From contig JAAYPJ010000006.1 in assembly GCA_012519835.1 (NCBI GenBank), positions 1 to 50,361 of the forward strand: DNA of 50,361 nt, in the 5' to 3' direction. Of this stretch, positions 36,001 through 44,558 are shown piece by piece. The stretch is from Clostridiales bacterium. GTDB taxonomy: Bacteria; Bacillota; Clostridia; Peptostreptococcales; Natronincolaceae. Both the position numbers and the translations under genes were made by a program. The notes below the pieces were generated by a model. The model did not search any database and had not been told where the DNA came from. It was given only the letters and a program-made list of their open reading frames with translations. The first letter of the stretch is position 1. The number at the start of each line of letters is the position of its first letter.

Positions 36001-36552
36001 TTGCTCCTCCATGTTATGGTCCTGCAACTCCAAATAAAAACTGTCCTCTTCAAATATACCCTTGAGTTTCAATGCCAAGTCCTTGGCCATTTCATATTGA
36101 TTCTGAAGTAAAAGCCGATTTATATCTCCCGCCAGACAACCGCTTAAACCGATCAATCCCTTACTAAATTTTGAAAGTTCGTCATAGTCTATCCTCGGTT
36201 TATAGTAAAAACCTTTTAAAAATCCGTTAGACACTAATTCTATTAAATTTTGGTACCCTTCCTGATTTCTGGCCAACAATACCAGGTGCCCCTGATCCTT
36301 GTCTTTTTGTGGGTCCCTGTCTTTCATTGTCCTTGCCGCAGTATATACTTCACAGCCTATTACAGGCTTAATTCCCTTTTCCTTTGCAGCTTTATAAAAA
36401 TCCACCACACCAAACATAGCACCATGGTCCGTGATAGCTATAGCATCCATGCCCAGTTCCTTTACCTTGTCCATCATTTTGTCTATAACTGTAAATCCGT
36501 CAAGAAGACTGTATTCTGTATGAACATGCAAATGAACAAAACCGTTTCCCAT
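33061..36552 (-). CDS. dnaE: DNA polymerase III subunit alpha
   Basis: This replicative polymerase of about 1163 residues has an N-terminal PHP domain ([24 protein letters not shown]), the polymerase palm with [23 protein letters not shown] and [13 protein letters not shown] carrying the catalytic aspartates, then [21 protein letters not shown], a helix-hairpin-helix region, and a C-terminal OB fold (about 990-1070). It is the DnaE type, not PolC. The frame opens at a TTG at 36576, but GAGGGGAAC precedes the ATG at 36552. A good promoter lies upstream. Confidence 0.97.
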   Translation of the reverse strand: [1163 protein letters not shown]

Positions 36553-36626
36553 TTTTTGTTCCCCTCTTTTTCCCAAAAACTATATTTTTTATAAAACCAT
36601 GAATTCGTATATATGTCTGTATCTAC

Positions 36627-36655
36627 ATTATAGAATATTCCATAACAAGTTACAA
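36627..36655 (-). promoter_or_regulatory. dnaE promoter
   Basis: The minus strand has TTGTAA (36650-36655), 17 bp, then a perfect TATAAT (36627-36632), 75 bp before the dnaE start. Confidence 0.75.
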
Positions 36656-36658
36656 AAT

Positions 36659-36695
36659 AAAAACAGAAGTTACCGCAATAATAATTTCTGTTTTT
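36659..36695 (-). terminator. Terminator at the end of whiA
   Basis: AAAAACAGAA pairs with TTCTGTTTTT around a 17-nt loop, and TATTTTG follows on the minus strand. The upstream arm overlaps the whiA stop codon. It would end the murB-rapZ-yvcK-whiA transcript just before the dnaE promoter. Confidence 0.7.
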
Positions 36696-37650
36696 ATCTC
36701 TTATTTTTTTGTAGACGATCCGCTATTTCGTCTATCCTCCTGAGCCTGTGATTTACCCCTGATTTACCTATGGGAGGATTCAGCATCTGTCCGAGCTCCT
36801 TCAGACTGGCATCTCGACATTTCAATCTGAGCTGTGCAACTTCCTGTAAATTTGCAGGCAAATATCCTAACCCCACCGTGTCCTTAATATACATTATATT
36901 TTCAATTTGTCTGACAGCCGCATTTACAACCTTGCCAAGGTTTGCGGTTTCACAATTAACAATGCGATTAACATCGTTCCTCATCTGTTTATAAATTCTT
37001 GTATTCTCCAAACTCAATAGCGCACTGTGTGCACCTATAATATTTAATAAATCAGCTACCTGGTCCCCCTCTTTTAGATATACAACATAATGTCCTTTAC
37101 GTTCCGCTATCTTTGATTTTAATCCAAAACTGTTGACCAAATCCCTCAGAGATTCACCATGAACCAAGCTATGGCTGACAAATTCTAAATGATAGGTTTT
37201 CCCCGGATCACTGACAGAGCCTCCTCCCAAAAAAGCACCCCTCAAATATGCTCTTTTACAACATCTCTTTTCCAACAATCCGGCAGGAGTTTCATAAGAA
37301 ATATCGAAAAGGTTATCTCTCTGTTTTAATATCTCAATCTCTTTCAAGATACTGTTACTTCCCATATCATCAGTTACAATCATCAAATAATAGTTCCTTT
37401 TTCTCAATCTGGGGCCCCTTTTCACCATAACCTCGATATTTATATTGAATAATGTTTTAAACAATCTGAATAATTTTCTTGCAACCGCCGGATTTTCCGT
37501 AATCAATTTTATATTTAATTTTTGTTTCCCACCTATTAATTGCAAAGTACCGCTCATTCTGACCAGAGCCGCTAATTCTGCTAGTTGACAGCAACGATCC
37601 TCCGAATAAATTCGAGCGAGCTCCCCTTTTGTTCTAGATGAAAATGACAT
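36694..37650 (-). CDS. whiA: Sporulation/cell-division regulator WhiA
   Basis: This protein of about 318 residues combines a LAGLIDADG-like N-terminal fold (about 20-210) with a C-terminal helix-turn-helix (about 225-310: LRLKCRDASLKELGQMLNPPIGKSGVNHRLRRI). WhiA affects sporulation in actinomycetes and division and chromosome segregation in Bacillus. The frame opens at 37695, but the first 15 codons come partly from an 11-bp repeat; GGGGGTGATTCT precedes the ATG at 37650, giving MSFSSRTKGELARI. It is the last gene of the murB-rapZ-yvcK-whiA series. Confidence 0.95.
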   Translation of the reverse strand: MSFSSRTKGELARIYSEDRCCQLAELAALVRMSGTLQLIGGKQKLNIKLITENPAVARKLFRLFKTLFNINIEVMVKRGPRLRKRNYYLMIVTDDMGSNSILKEIEILKQRDNLFDISYETPAGLLEKRCCKRAYLRGAFLGGGSVSDPGKTYHLEFVSHSLVHGESLRDLVNSFGLKSKIAERKGHYVVYLKEGDQVADLLNIIGAHSALLSLENTRIYKQMRNDVNRIVNCETANLGKVVNAAVRQIENIMYIKDTVGLGYLPANLQEVAQLRLKCRDASLKELGQMLNPPIGKSGVNHRLRRIDEIADRLQKNKR

Positions 37651-37668
37651 AGAATCACCCCCTCTGCT

Positions 37669-37756
37669 AACGATAGTCGAACAATTGTCGAACAATTGTC
37701 GAACAATTGTTGAACGATTGTTTAACCATTGTTAAACCATTGTTAAACCATTGTTT
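37669..37756. repeat. 11-bp tandem repeat array, eight units
   Basis: Eight perfectly phased 11-bp units fill the yvcK-whiA gap: AACGATAGTCG, AACAATTGTCG twice, AACAATTGTTG, AACGATTGTTT, AACCATTGTTA twice, AACCATTGTTT. The unit contains the near-palindrome AACAATTGTT. It lies 19 bp upstream of the whiA start, in the transcript leader. There are no unique spacers, so it is not a CRISPR. Confidence 0.9.
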
Positions 37757-37820
37757 GCAGTCTCGAAATACAAATTTATTTGCTCCCTCTGGTCGCATAA
37801 ATTTGGTTCTCGTTGCGTTT

Positions 37821-37873
37821 GACCTACCATCGGTTTGCCGTTACCCCTGGTCACACAAACCGCGGGTTAGGTC
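37821..37873. repeat. Interrupted inverted repeat in the yvcK-whiA gap
   Basis: GACCTA...CGGTTTG pairs with CAAACCG...TAGGTC, forming a two-part stem. A further TATGACCTAACCC match (13 bp, read on the minus strand here) begins at 50342 at the window's end, so this may be a dispersed element. Confidence 0.5.
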
Positions 37874-37878
37874 ATAAA

Positions 37879-37900
37879 AACCATTGCTAAACTATCGTTT
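37879..37900. repeat. 11-bp repeat, two units, spanning the yvcK stop
   Basis: AACCATTGCTA and AACTATCGTTT. The second unit contains the yvcK stop codon (37892-37894) and its last two codons. Confidence 0.65.
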
Positions 37901-39220
37901 CATAGTTTCTCTTATATAAAAATAATCGATTATACGATTTCTATCATTTGCAACCTTCCATTGTAATACTAAATCGATGATTATCTTTGATAGTTTGACT
38001 GCATCATGTCTTACATAATCTTCTTTTATGTCTATTAAATCCTCTGCTACCAACTTTATACCCTTAGCCCTTAATTTTTCCTTATCCTCCTGGGTTAGCC
38101 TTATAACCTCCGCACCCTCTGTTCCATATTTTTTACCTATCACATCACTGATTTTACCGGTATTTGCCACAACATAATCGATTGAGGCATCCAGCCAGTG
38201 CCGTAATAAAGCATCTACATGCTCATAGACCGTATAATTATCCGTTTCGCCCGGCTGTGTCATTACGTTGGAGACATAGATCTTGAGTGCTTCTGTCCTG
38301 TTTAAACTTTCTTTTATGTTTTTTACGAGCAGATTAGGAATTATACTGGTATATAAACTGCCCGGCCCCAATAACACCAGATCCGCATTATCTATGGCAT
38401 CCACCGCCTCATTAATAGCCCTGGCATCCTTTGGTCTGATAAATATATTTTCTATAGGACTATTCAGTTCCAAACATTTTATAGGTATGTTGGATTCTCC
38501 TTTGATAACCGACCCGTTTTTAAGTTTAGCATACAAAGTTACATCCTTGAGCGTTACGGGTAAGACCTTACCCGTAACAGCCAATACATCACTTATTTTC
38601 TTTATGGCCTCTTCAAAATTATCACTTATATCGTTCATAGAAGCAATCAACAAATTTCCAAAACTCTGCCCCTTCAGATCGCCTTCTTTGAACCTATGTT
38701 GTAAAAGTTGTTCCATAGTCGGTTCCATATCCGCCAGAGCGAGTATGCAGTTTCTTATATCCCCGGGCGGCAACATTCCCAAGTCTTCCCTTAACTTTCC
38801 GGAACCGCCGCCATCATCTGTAACGGTTACGATAGCTGTAATGTTAGAGGTAAAGAGTTTTAACCCCCTGAGTAATACAGATAAACCCGTGCCTCCTCCG
38901 ATCACCACTATCTTAGGTCCACGCGATAAAAATTTCTTATCATATATTTTTTTATTTAATTTATTATTGCCATTCCTACCTGTCAATGTAGCAGGATAAT
39001 ATACAAAGTCTAAAATTGAAATGATTCCCTGTCTCAAAGAGAAAAATAATATGCCAAGTCCTGCTAATCCTACTAAAATACTAGTCCAATTACTATTAAC
39101 TATGTTAAACTTAAGCAAATGATAAGATATAGAGACAGATACTAAAAATATTCCCATTAACCCGGCTACCAGCCATCTCTTAATTTTTAGTCCGGGTCTT
39201 AACCAATAAATAAGTCTCAT
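37892..39220 (-). CDS. YvcK/GlmR-family morphogenesis and carbon-balance factor
   Basis: This 442-residue protein has two N-terminal membrane helices (about 17-35 and 43-62), then a CofD-like nucleotide-binding domain with VIGGGTGLSVLLRGLK, VTVTDDGGGSGKLREDLGMLPPGDIRNC and LGPGSLYTSIIPNLLV. YvcK (GlmR) of Bacillus binds UDP-GlcNAc and links peptidoglycan precursor supply to carbon metabolism. The N-terminal helices, absent from the Bacillus form, suggest membrane anchoring. It starts 5 bp after the rapZ stop. Two 11-bp repeats cover the 3' end. Confidence 0.94.
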   Translation of the reverse strand: MRLIYWLRPGLKIKRWLVAGLMGIFLVSVSISYHLLKFNIVNSNWTSILVGLAGLGILFFSLRQGIISILDFVYYPATLTGRNGNNKLNKKIYDKKFLSRGPKIVVIGGGTGLSVLLRGLKLFTSNITAIVTVTDDGGGSGKLREDLGMLPPGDIRNCILALADMEPTMEQLLQHRFKEGDLKGQSFGNLLIASMNDISDNFEEAIKKISDVLAVTGKVLPVTLKDVTLYAKLKNGSVIKGESNIPIKCLELNSPIENIFIRPKDARAINEAVDAIDNADLVLLGPGSLYTSIIPNLLVKNIKESLNRTEALKIYVSNVMTQPGETDNYTVYEHVDALLRHWLDASIDYVVANTGKISDVIGKKYGTEGAEVIRLTQEDKEKLRAKGIKLVAEDLIDIKEDYVRHDAVKLSKIIIDLVLQWKVANDRNRIIDYFYIRETMKR

Positions 39221-39225
39221 TGCCC

Positions 39226-40098
39226 CTATCTTTTCCCCCCTTTATACAGATTAACATCCCGATTATCTATGAGTACCCTGTACCCCTTTTTCTTAAGATA
39301 GTCATAGAGTATATGAGCAATAGTAATAGACCTATGCCTCCCTCCCGTGCAGCCGATAGCAATGACCAGTCGATTTTTTCCTTCTTTGATATAATGAGGG
39401 ATTAAAAAACTTATCATATCGTTTAACTTGTTCGAAAATTCTACACTGGCAGGGGAGTTCATAACATAATCCCTGACCCTGATATCATCACCCGTAGAAT
39501 CTCTCAACTCATCTACATAAAATGGATTCGGTAAAAATCTGACATCAAAAACTAAATCCGCATCCAACGGTATGCCATGTTTAAATCCAAAGGAAATAAT
39601 TGAAATAATAAGATTATCGGATTTGTTACCCTCTACGTAAATGTTTTTGAGCTCATCTTTGAGTTGGGAGGGTATGAGGTTAGTAGTATCTATAATATTA
39701 GTTGCCCTCTGCTTTAAATATTTAAGTTTTTCCCTTTCAAGGGCAATCCCTTCATTGATGGAACCATCCGCCAATAATGGATGTGTTCTCCTGGTTTCCT
39801 TAAAACGTTTGATCAAAGTTGCATCACTGGCATCCAGGAATAAAATTTCATATTTATAGCCCAGTTTTTCCAGACTTTCCAAACTGCTGGACAGATCATC
39901 AAAAAACATTCCTCCACGAATATCGATAACCAGTGCTACCTTATTTAATGTCCCCTGTGGTTGATGGCACAGCTCCGCAAATTTGGGAATTAGGGTAGGC
40001 GGCAGATTATCTATACAATAAAAACCGAAGTCCTCCATATATTTAACAGCCTGACTTTTTCCGGCCCCGGATAACCCCGTAATTATTATAAACCTCAC
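39226..40098 (-). CDS. rapZ: RapZ/YvcJ nucleotide-binding protein
   Basis: This P-loop protein of about 290 residues has the Walker [11 protein letters not shown] at the N terminus, [30 protein letters not shown], and the C-terminal signature [11 protein letters not shown] and [10 protein letters not shown]. In E. coli RapZ guides decay of GlmZ and controls glucosamine-6-phosphate synthase; the Bacillus protein YvcJ hydrolyses GTP. The frame opens at 40143, overlapping murB, but GGAGGGG lies five bases before an in-frame GTG at 40098, giving [15 protein letters not shown] and the usual length. It lies between murB and yvcK. Confidence 0.94.
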   Translation of the reverse strand: MRFIIITGLSGAGKSQAVKYMEDFGFYCIDNLPPTLIPKFAELCHQPQGTLNKVALVIDIRGGMFFDDLSSSLESLEKLGYKYEILFLDASDATLIKRFKETRRTHPLLADGSINEGIALEREKLKYLKQRATNIIDTTNLIPSQLKDELKNIYVEGNKSDNLIISIISFGFKHGIPLDADLVFDVRFLPNPFYVDELRDSTGDDIRVRDYVMNSPASVEFSNKLNDMISFLIPHYIKEGKNRLVIAIGCTGGRHRSITIAHILYDYLKKKGYRVLIDNRDVNLYKGGKR

Positions 40099-40132
40099 TT
40101 TTACCCCTCCCCTGTATGAATATAACATCGTT

Positions 40133-41047
40133 TTATTCTTCACCTATGATTTTAACCTCTGTCTCCAATTGTATCCCAAATTTGTATTTAACTGTCTCTT
40201 GCACCAATTTAATCAGATCAAGAACATCATTGGCGGTAGCATTGTCTATATTTACAATAAATCCGCAATGAAGTTCCGACACTTGTGCCCCACCTATTTT
40301 TTCCCCTTTTAAACCACTATCCTCTATCAATTTCCCTGCAAAATGTCCCACAGGCCTTTTAAATACACTCCCGCAACTAGGCAAATTTAAAGGCTGTTTC
40401 ATAGTTCTCTTTTCTATCAGTTCCTTTGTTGTCGCTACTATTTTATCATAATCTCCCTTTTCAAATTCCATTTCAACCTCTAATACTATATAATTCCTCG
40501 TTTGAATTGCACTTGTGCGATACCCGAATTCCAACTCTTCCGATAAAAGATTTTTTGTTTTGCCTTCCGGGCTCAGTACCTTGACACTCCTAACCACGTC
40601 CTGCATTTCACCCCCGTAAGCACCTGCATTCATAGCTACGGCTCCGCCTAAGGTTCCCGGTATTCCATTGGCGAATTCAAAGCCTGTTAAATTTTCCGCC
40701 ATTATTTTTTCGGACAGTGTAGAAAGTAAAACGCCTGCTTGTGCAACCACCGTATTTCCATCAATATCAACATTTGCAAATCTATCCCCAAGTTTGATGA
40801 CTACACATCTCATACCCTTGTCCCTTACAATAAGATTGCTTCCGTTTCCCATAATAAAATACGGTGTATTATTTTCCTTGCAAATTTTGATAGTCGATTG
40901 AATTTCCGCTATTGTCCGTGGCGTTGCCATAATATCTGCCGTTCCGCCAACCCTAATGGAAGTGTGGTTTTTCATGGGTTCATCGAGTAAAACCGCATCT
41001 TTTGAGATTATTTCAGTCAATTTATTATATATTTTTATTTTATCCAT
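40133..41047 (-). CDS. murB: UDP-N-acetylenolpyruvoylglucosamine reductase
   Basis: This FAD enzyme of about 304 residues makes UDP-MurNAc with NADPH, an early step of peptidoglycan synthesis. It has [30 protein letters not shown], the YRTSA segment with the catalytic arginine, and the proton-donor serine in SCGSVFKRP. The lack of the type-I insertion loop makes it type II. The first in-frame GTG overlaps the ribosome site TAGGGGTGA; the ATG at 41047 is chosen. It heads the murB-rapZ-yvcK-whiA cluster. Confidence 0.96.
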   Translation of the reverse strand: MDKIKIYNKLTEIISKDAVLLDEPMKNHTSIRVGGTADIMATPRTIAEIQSTIKICKENNTPYFIMGNGSNLIVRDKGMRCVVIKLGDRFANVDIDGNTVVAQAGVLLSTLSEKIMAENLTGFEFANGIPGTLGGAVAMNAGAYGGEMQDVVRSVKVLSPEGKTKNLLSEELEFGYRTSAIQTRNYIVLEVEMEFEKGDYDKIVATTKELIEKRTMKQPLNLPSCGSVFKRPVGHFAGKLIEDSGLKGEKIGGAQVSELHCGFIVNIDNATANDVLDLIKLVQETVKYKFGIQLETEVKIIGEE

Positions 41048-41168
41048 TGAATTCACCCCTACTGTCTAGTATATGTCAATTGCGGTTATTATTGTTTCCA
41101 ATTATCTAATTTAAAGCGGATATTTTCCGAATTGTTTATCAAATAAAGGCTCGGCTTTCTAGAGTGTA

Positions 41169-41222
41169 GGGTCAGACCCGAATTATTTACCTATTAATAA
41201 GTAAATAATTCAAGCCTGACCC
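41169..41222. repeat. Long imperfect palindrome (REP- or MITE-like)
   Basis: GGGTCAG...GAATTATTTAC and GTAAATAATTC...CTGACCC form a stem of about 18 paired bases with a 4-nt bulge on each side. A T run follows on the plus strand (41225-41230). Hairpins with GGGTCAG ends resemble REP elements mobilised by RAYT transposases, but no transposase is in the window. It lies between rluA-type and murB genes. Confidence 0.65.
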
Positions 41223-41228
41223 CATTTT

Positions 41229-41903
41229 TTAAAACCAATCCCACGGTTCCTTTCTAACAGGCAAACAGGTAAATGTCATTTCTTTCTTCAACGTAGGATG
41301 GATACAAACAATTTCATGGGACCGGAGCGCAATCTGATCCCCTATTTTACTTTTCTTGGGATTATATAGTTGGTCCCCGTATAGCGGATGTCCTATTGCG
41401 GAAAACTGTACGCGGATTTGGTGGGATCTACCTGTGTGCAGATCTGTTTTCACCAAACTGAAACCCCTTATGGTATCAATTATTTCATAACTCAGTATCG
41501 CTTTTTTGGCCCCTTCGGCACCCTCTTTTACGACAGATACGGTGTTTGTTTCATTATCTTTTAGTAGATAATGTACTAGGGTGGCTTTTTCCCTGCGGGG
41601 TCTACCATGTATGACCGCCATATATCGTCTTTCAAATTTTCGCCTTCTTATCTGATCGGACAACCTTGATGCGGCCTTCGATGTCTTGGCAAAAACCATG
41701 ACCCCGCCTACCGGCCTGTCCAAACGATGCACCAATCCGAGATAAACATTGCCGGGTTTGTTATATCGAAGTTTTATATCTCTCTTTAATAAGGTCAACA
41801 TATCCAAATCCCCTGTCTTATCTCCCTGTGATAAAACATTTGGGGGTTTTTCAACAACCAACAGATGATTATCCTCGAAAATAATCGGTATATCTATATT
41901 CAT
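41229..41903 (-). CDS. RluA-family pseudouridine synthase
   Basis: This 224-residue enzyme isomerises uridine to pseudouridine in RNA. It has the catalytic signature VHRLDRPVGGVMVFAKT, with the active aspartate in HRLDR, plus LLKRDI, TGRSHQIRVQFSAIGHPLYGD and IALRSHEI. There is no N-terminal S4 domain, so it is a short RluA form. The rRNA or tRNA target cannot be inferred. The ribosome site is TTGGAGGAA. It lies 155 bp downstream of the gene for the secreted glycosidase-like protein. Confidence 0.93.
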   Translation of the reverse strand: MNIDIPIIFEDNHLLVVEKPPNVLSQGDKTGDLDMLTLLKRDIKLRYNKPGNVYLGLVHRLDRPVGGVMVFAKTSKAASRLSDQIRRRKFERRYMAVIHGRPRREKATLVHYLLKDNETNTVSVVKEGAEGAKKAILSYEIIDTIRGFSLVKTDLHTGRSHQIRVQFSAIGHPLYGDQLYNPKKSKIGDQIALRSHEIVCIHPTLKKEMTFTCLPVRKEPWDWF

Positions 41904-41978
41904 TCGATTCCTCCAACCTTTTCCCGCCAGTGCTATCCCGCCACATCACAGTAAACAAAAACACTGTTCCTAAACACA

Positions 41979-42025
41979 GATCCCTCGCGGATCAGACCTG
42001 TACTGTCCGTCTCGAGATGACAAAT
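41979..42025. repeat. Dispersed 45-bp repeat
   Basis: GATCCCTCGCGGATCAGACC...ACTGTCC...CTCGAGATGACAAA; a fuller copy of the family at 7827-7873 and 29876-29983, again between genes and in the same direction. Confidence 0.7.
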
Positions 42026-42058
42026 CGCACCATTTTCAACAAGGCGAAAGACCCTAAC

Positions 42059-43519
42059 CTATGGGGTTCCGGCCCTTTCCCTGTAAATGTCATTTTTAAG
42101 CTTGTCCGTTAAACCCAGGGGATTATCAATGATGGATTTTGCCCTGAAAAATATACTTCCCTTTACCTGCGGAATACCCCTATTATATCGTATCTGATTT
42201 ATAATTTCCATGGGGTTACCCCAGGGTGTATTGCCCTCTGCCACTTTATATGCCGCATGTCCGATATACAAGTGAACCTTATGGTTTTTTACCACATTTG
42301 CCCACCAATCAACAAGTCCCCCATAATCAGCCCTGTCATAGCCAAAATACCAATATATTTGAGGTGCTATATAATCTAACCATCCGTTTTCCACCCAGTA
42401 CTTAGTATCGGCATACAGACTGTCATAACTCGTAATCCCGCCTTTGGTATCCGAGCCCCCGGGGTCATCATCCCTATTGCGCCATATACCAAACGGGCTT
42501 ACACCAAACTTAATACTTGCCTTTTCTCTCTTAACAGATTTATATAAATTTTCTATAAAATCGTTGATATTGTTCCTTCTCCACTGCCCCTTTGTTTCCC
42601 CGTTAAATCTCTTGCCTGTTTTATATAATTCGTCATCCGGAAAGTCTACACCCTTTTCCGGATACGGGTAAAAGTAGTCGTCCAAATGAACTCCGTCTAT
42701 TTTATAATTCCTCACAACCTCTAATATGCTATCTATTACAAACTGTCTGACTTCCGAAACCCCCGGGTTATAGTATAATTTATTTCCGTAACTCACTACC
42801 CAATCCGGATTTTTTCTGGCAGGATGATCTCTTGCCAGTTCTTCCATATTATCCTTTACACTTACCCTGTATGGATTAAACCATGCATGAAATTCCATAC
42901 CTCTCTTATGAGTTTCGTCTATCATGAAAGCTAGCGGATTATATCCGGGATCTTGTCCCTGTACTCCGGTTAAATATTCGGACCATGGAGCATATTCGGA
43001 AGGATAAAAGCTGTCTGCACTGGGCTTTATCTGTACTATCACCGAATTTAATCCCGCCTTTTTTAGTCCGTCTAATAGGTGTATAAATTCTTGTTTCTGC
43101 TGCGCCTGACTCAATCCCTTTTTTGACGGCCAATCCAGATTATATATGGTGGATATCCAAGCCGCTCTAAACTCTTTGGTCGGGTTTTCTGTTTTATCCT
43201 CAGTCCCTTCCTCACCTTTATCCTCACTGTGTTCATCTTTATTTTCTTCTTTTGCTCCCGAGGAATCACCGCTTTGTTCGTCAACAGTTTCATCTTCGGT
43301 ATTATCGGGTTTCAATTTATCTCCTTCGGTATCTTCCATACTGTCATCCGGATTATAACCTTTATCGGGTTCCTCGATATCCGAATCCTCATCTGCCGCC
43401 CGTACTTCGGTAGGTTTATTTATCAATAACTTCAACCGGGGATAATAAGCCTTTAAGATAAATATTAAAGCAACACATATCACACATACTATACTTATAG
43501 TTTTTCTTCTATTAACCAA
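42059..43519 (-). CDS. Secreted or membrane-anchored glycosidase-like protein (GHL10/DUF187 family)
   Basis: This protein of about 486 residues has an N-terminal membrane anchor (about 7-25), an Asp/Glu/Lys-rich low-complexity linker (about 40-120), and a TIM-barrel domain of the GHL10 type: EFRAAWISTIYNLDWPSK, VIVQIKPSADSFYPS, MEFHAWFNPYRVS, VDGVHLDDYFYP and IAPQIYWYFGY. The aspartates of HLDDYF are good catalytic candidates. Relatives act on cell-wall or extracellular polysaccharides. The start is uncertain: GTG at 43531 lies within AAAGGTGG, while a TTG at 43519 has ideal spacing. Confidence 0.87.
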   Translation of the reverse strand: MVNRRKTISIVCVICVALIFILKAYYPRLKLLINKPTEVRAADEDSDIEEPDKGYNPDDSMEDTEGDKLKPDNTEDETVDEQSGDSSGAKEENKDEHSEDKGEEGTEDKTENPTKEFRAAWISTIYNLDWPSKKGLSQAQQKQEFIHLLDGLKKAGLNSVIVQIKPSADSFYPSEYAPWSEYLTGVQGQDPGYNPLAFMIDETHKRGMEFHAWFNPYRVSVKDNMEELARDHPARKNPDWVVSYGNKLYYNPGVSEVRQFVIDSILEVVRNYKIDGVHLDDYFYPYPEKGVDFPDDELYKTGKRFNGETKGQWRRNNINDFIENLYKSVKREKASIKFGVSPFGIWRNRDDDPGGSDTKGGITSYDSLYADTKYWVENGWLDYIAPQIYWYFGYDRADYGGLVDWWANVVKNHKVHLYIGHAAYKVAEGNTPWGNPMEIINQIRYNRGIPQVKGSIFFRAKSIIDNPLGLTDKLKNDIYRERAGTP

Positions 43520-43600
43520 TTTTCTTCCCACCTTTAAATTTATCAGCCAAACATTGGTCTTGAGATTACTTCCAAACTAAAACCATAGGAAATAGCAATG

Positions 43601-44515
43601 TTAAGATAAATATTCTTCAAGTGCAATGCCTTTATTGTATATTTCTTCCGCCACCTTTTTACCTACATATCTTAAATGCCAAGGCTCATAATTATAACCC
43701 GTAATGCCTTCCTTATCTTTTGCGTACCTTATAATAAAACCGAATTTATGAGCGTTGTCTTTTACCCATTTACCTTCTTCCGTTTCACCAAATTTTGTTT
43801 TTAGGTCAAACTGAACGCTTTGGCTTGTTATATCCATGGCCAGTCCTGTCTGGTGTTCGCTCTCACCGGGTCTCGCAATAATCTTGTTAGCTTTCTCTTC
43901 CCCTATTTCACTTGCTTTATTTTCAAAGAGCCATTTTTGTGTACTATAAGATCTATACCCGGAAAGTGCAAATATATATACACCCTCTTTATAAGCTCGT
44001 TCAAAAAGTTCTTCTAATGCCTCAGCAGCTTCTTTTCTCATGTATTTTTTCTCACGTTCTTCATCAAATGAAAATTTTACATTCGGCACTACTAAATCAT
44101 TGGGTTTATAGCTCGAATCCAAATATCTTTTTTTATTTACAAGAACCAAAATATCATCAACATTTTCCGCAGGCTGCCTATCGTTGCTATTACCCTGATG
44201 CTCATTATTTTGATTGTTTTGAGGGTCATCATGATTGTTGCTGTCATTTTTATTATCTTTATTGTTGTTTATATTATTATTTATATGATCTGTATCGCTA
44301 TCTGCATTGTTTTTCTCTGTATTGTTTTTTTCAACGGAAACACCCCCATTTGTAGCATCATTTCCGTCTCCTGTTATGGTTCCCGCAATTAATTTATCAA
44401 AAAAGGGAGATATTCTGCCTTTCAATAAAAAACCTGCACACAAAACAACAAACAACAATACTACAGTAAAAAGTAATCTTCCTGCCCTACCGTTTCTTTT
44501 TCTGCTTTTTCTCAT
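43601..44515 (-). CDS. D-alanyl-D-alanine carboxypeptidase, VanY/M15B family
   Basis: This 304-residue peptidase has an N-terminal membrane anchor (about 11-30), a long Asn/Asp-rich linker (about 50-115), then a zinc peptidase domain with ALSGYRSYSTQ, SEHQTGLAMDIT (His and Asp ligands) and EPWHLRYVG (catalytic Glu and third ligand). It would trim terminal D-Ala from peptidoglycan stems outside the membrane. The ribosome site is AAGGAGGCA. Its neighbour is the GHL10 gene, with about 80 bp between them. Confidence 0.92.
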   Translation of the reverse strand: MRKSRKRNGRAGRLLFTVVLLFVVLCAGFLLKGRISPFFDKLIAGTITGDGNDATNGGVSVEKNNTEKNNADSDTDHINNNINNNKDNKNDSNNHDDPQNNQNNEHQGNSNDRQPAENVDDILVLVNKKRYLDSSYKPNDLVVPNVKFSFDEEREKKYMRKEAAEALEELFERAYKEGVYIFALSGYRSYSTQKWLFENKASEIGEEKANKIIARPGESEHQTGLAMDITSQSVQFDLKTKFGETEEGKWVKDNAHKFGFIIRYAKDKEGITGYNYEPWHLRYVGKKVAEEIYNKGIALEEYLS

Positions 44516-44558
44516 GTAAAATGCCTCCTTATATTTCTAAAAATCCGATATACACCGT

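Noticed and set aside
37669-37756. Possible CRISPR-like array
   Set aside because: Units are 11 bp and directly contiguous with no spacers, and no cas genes are present.
38283-38999. Plus-strand frame of 238 codons opposite yvcK
   Set aside because: Long, but antisense to a conserved protein, no ribosome site and serine/leucine-rich composition typical of a shadow frame.
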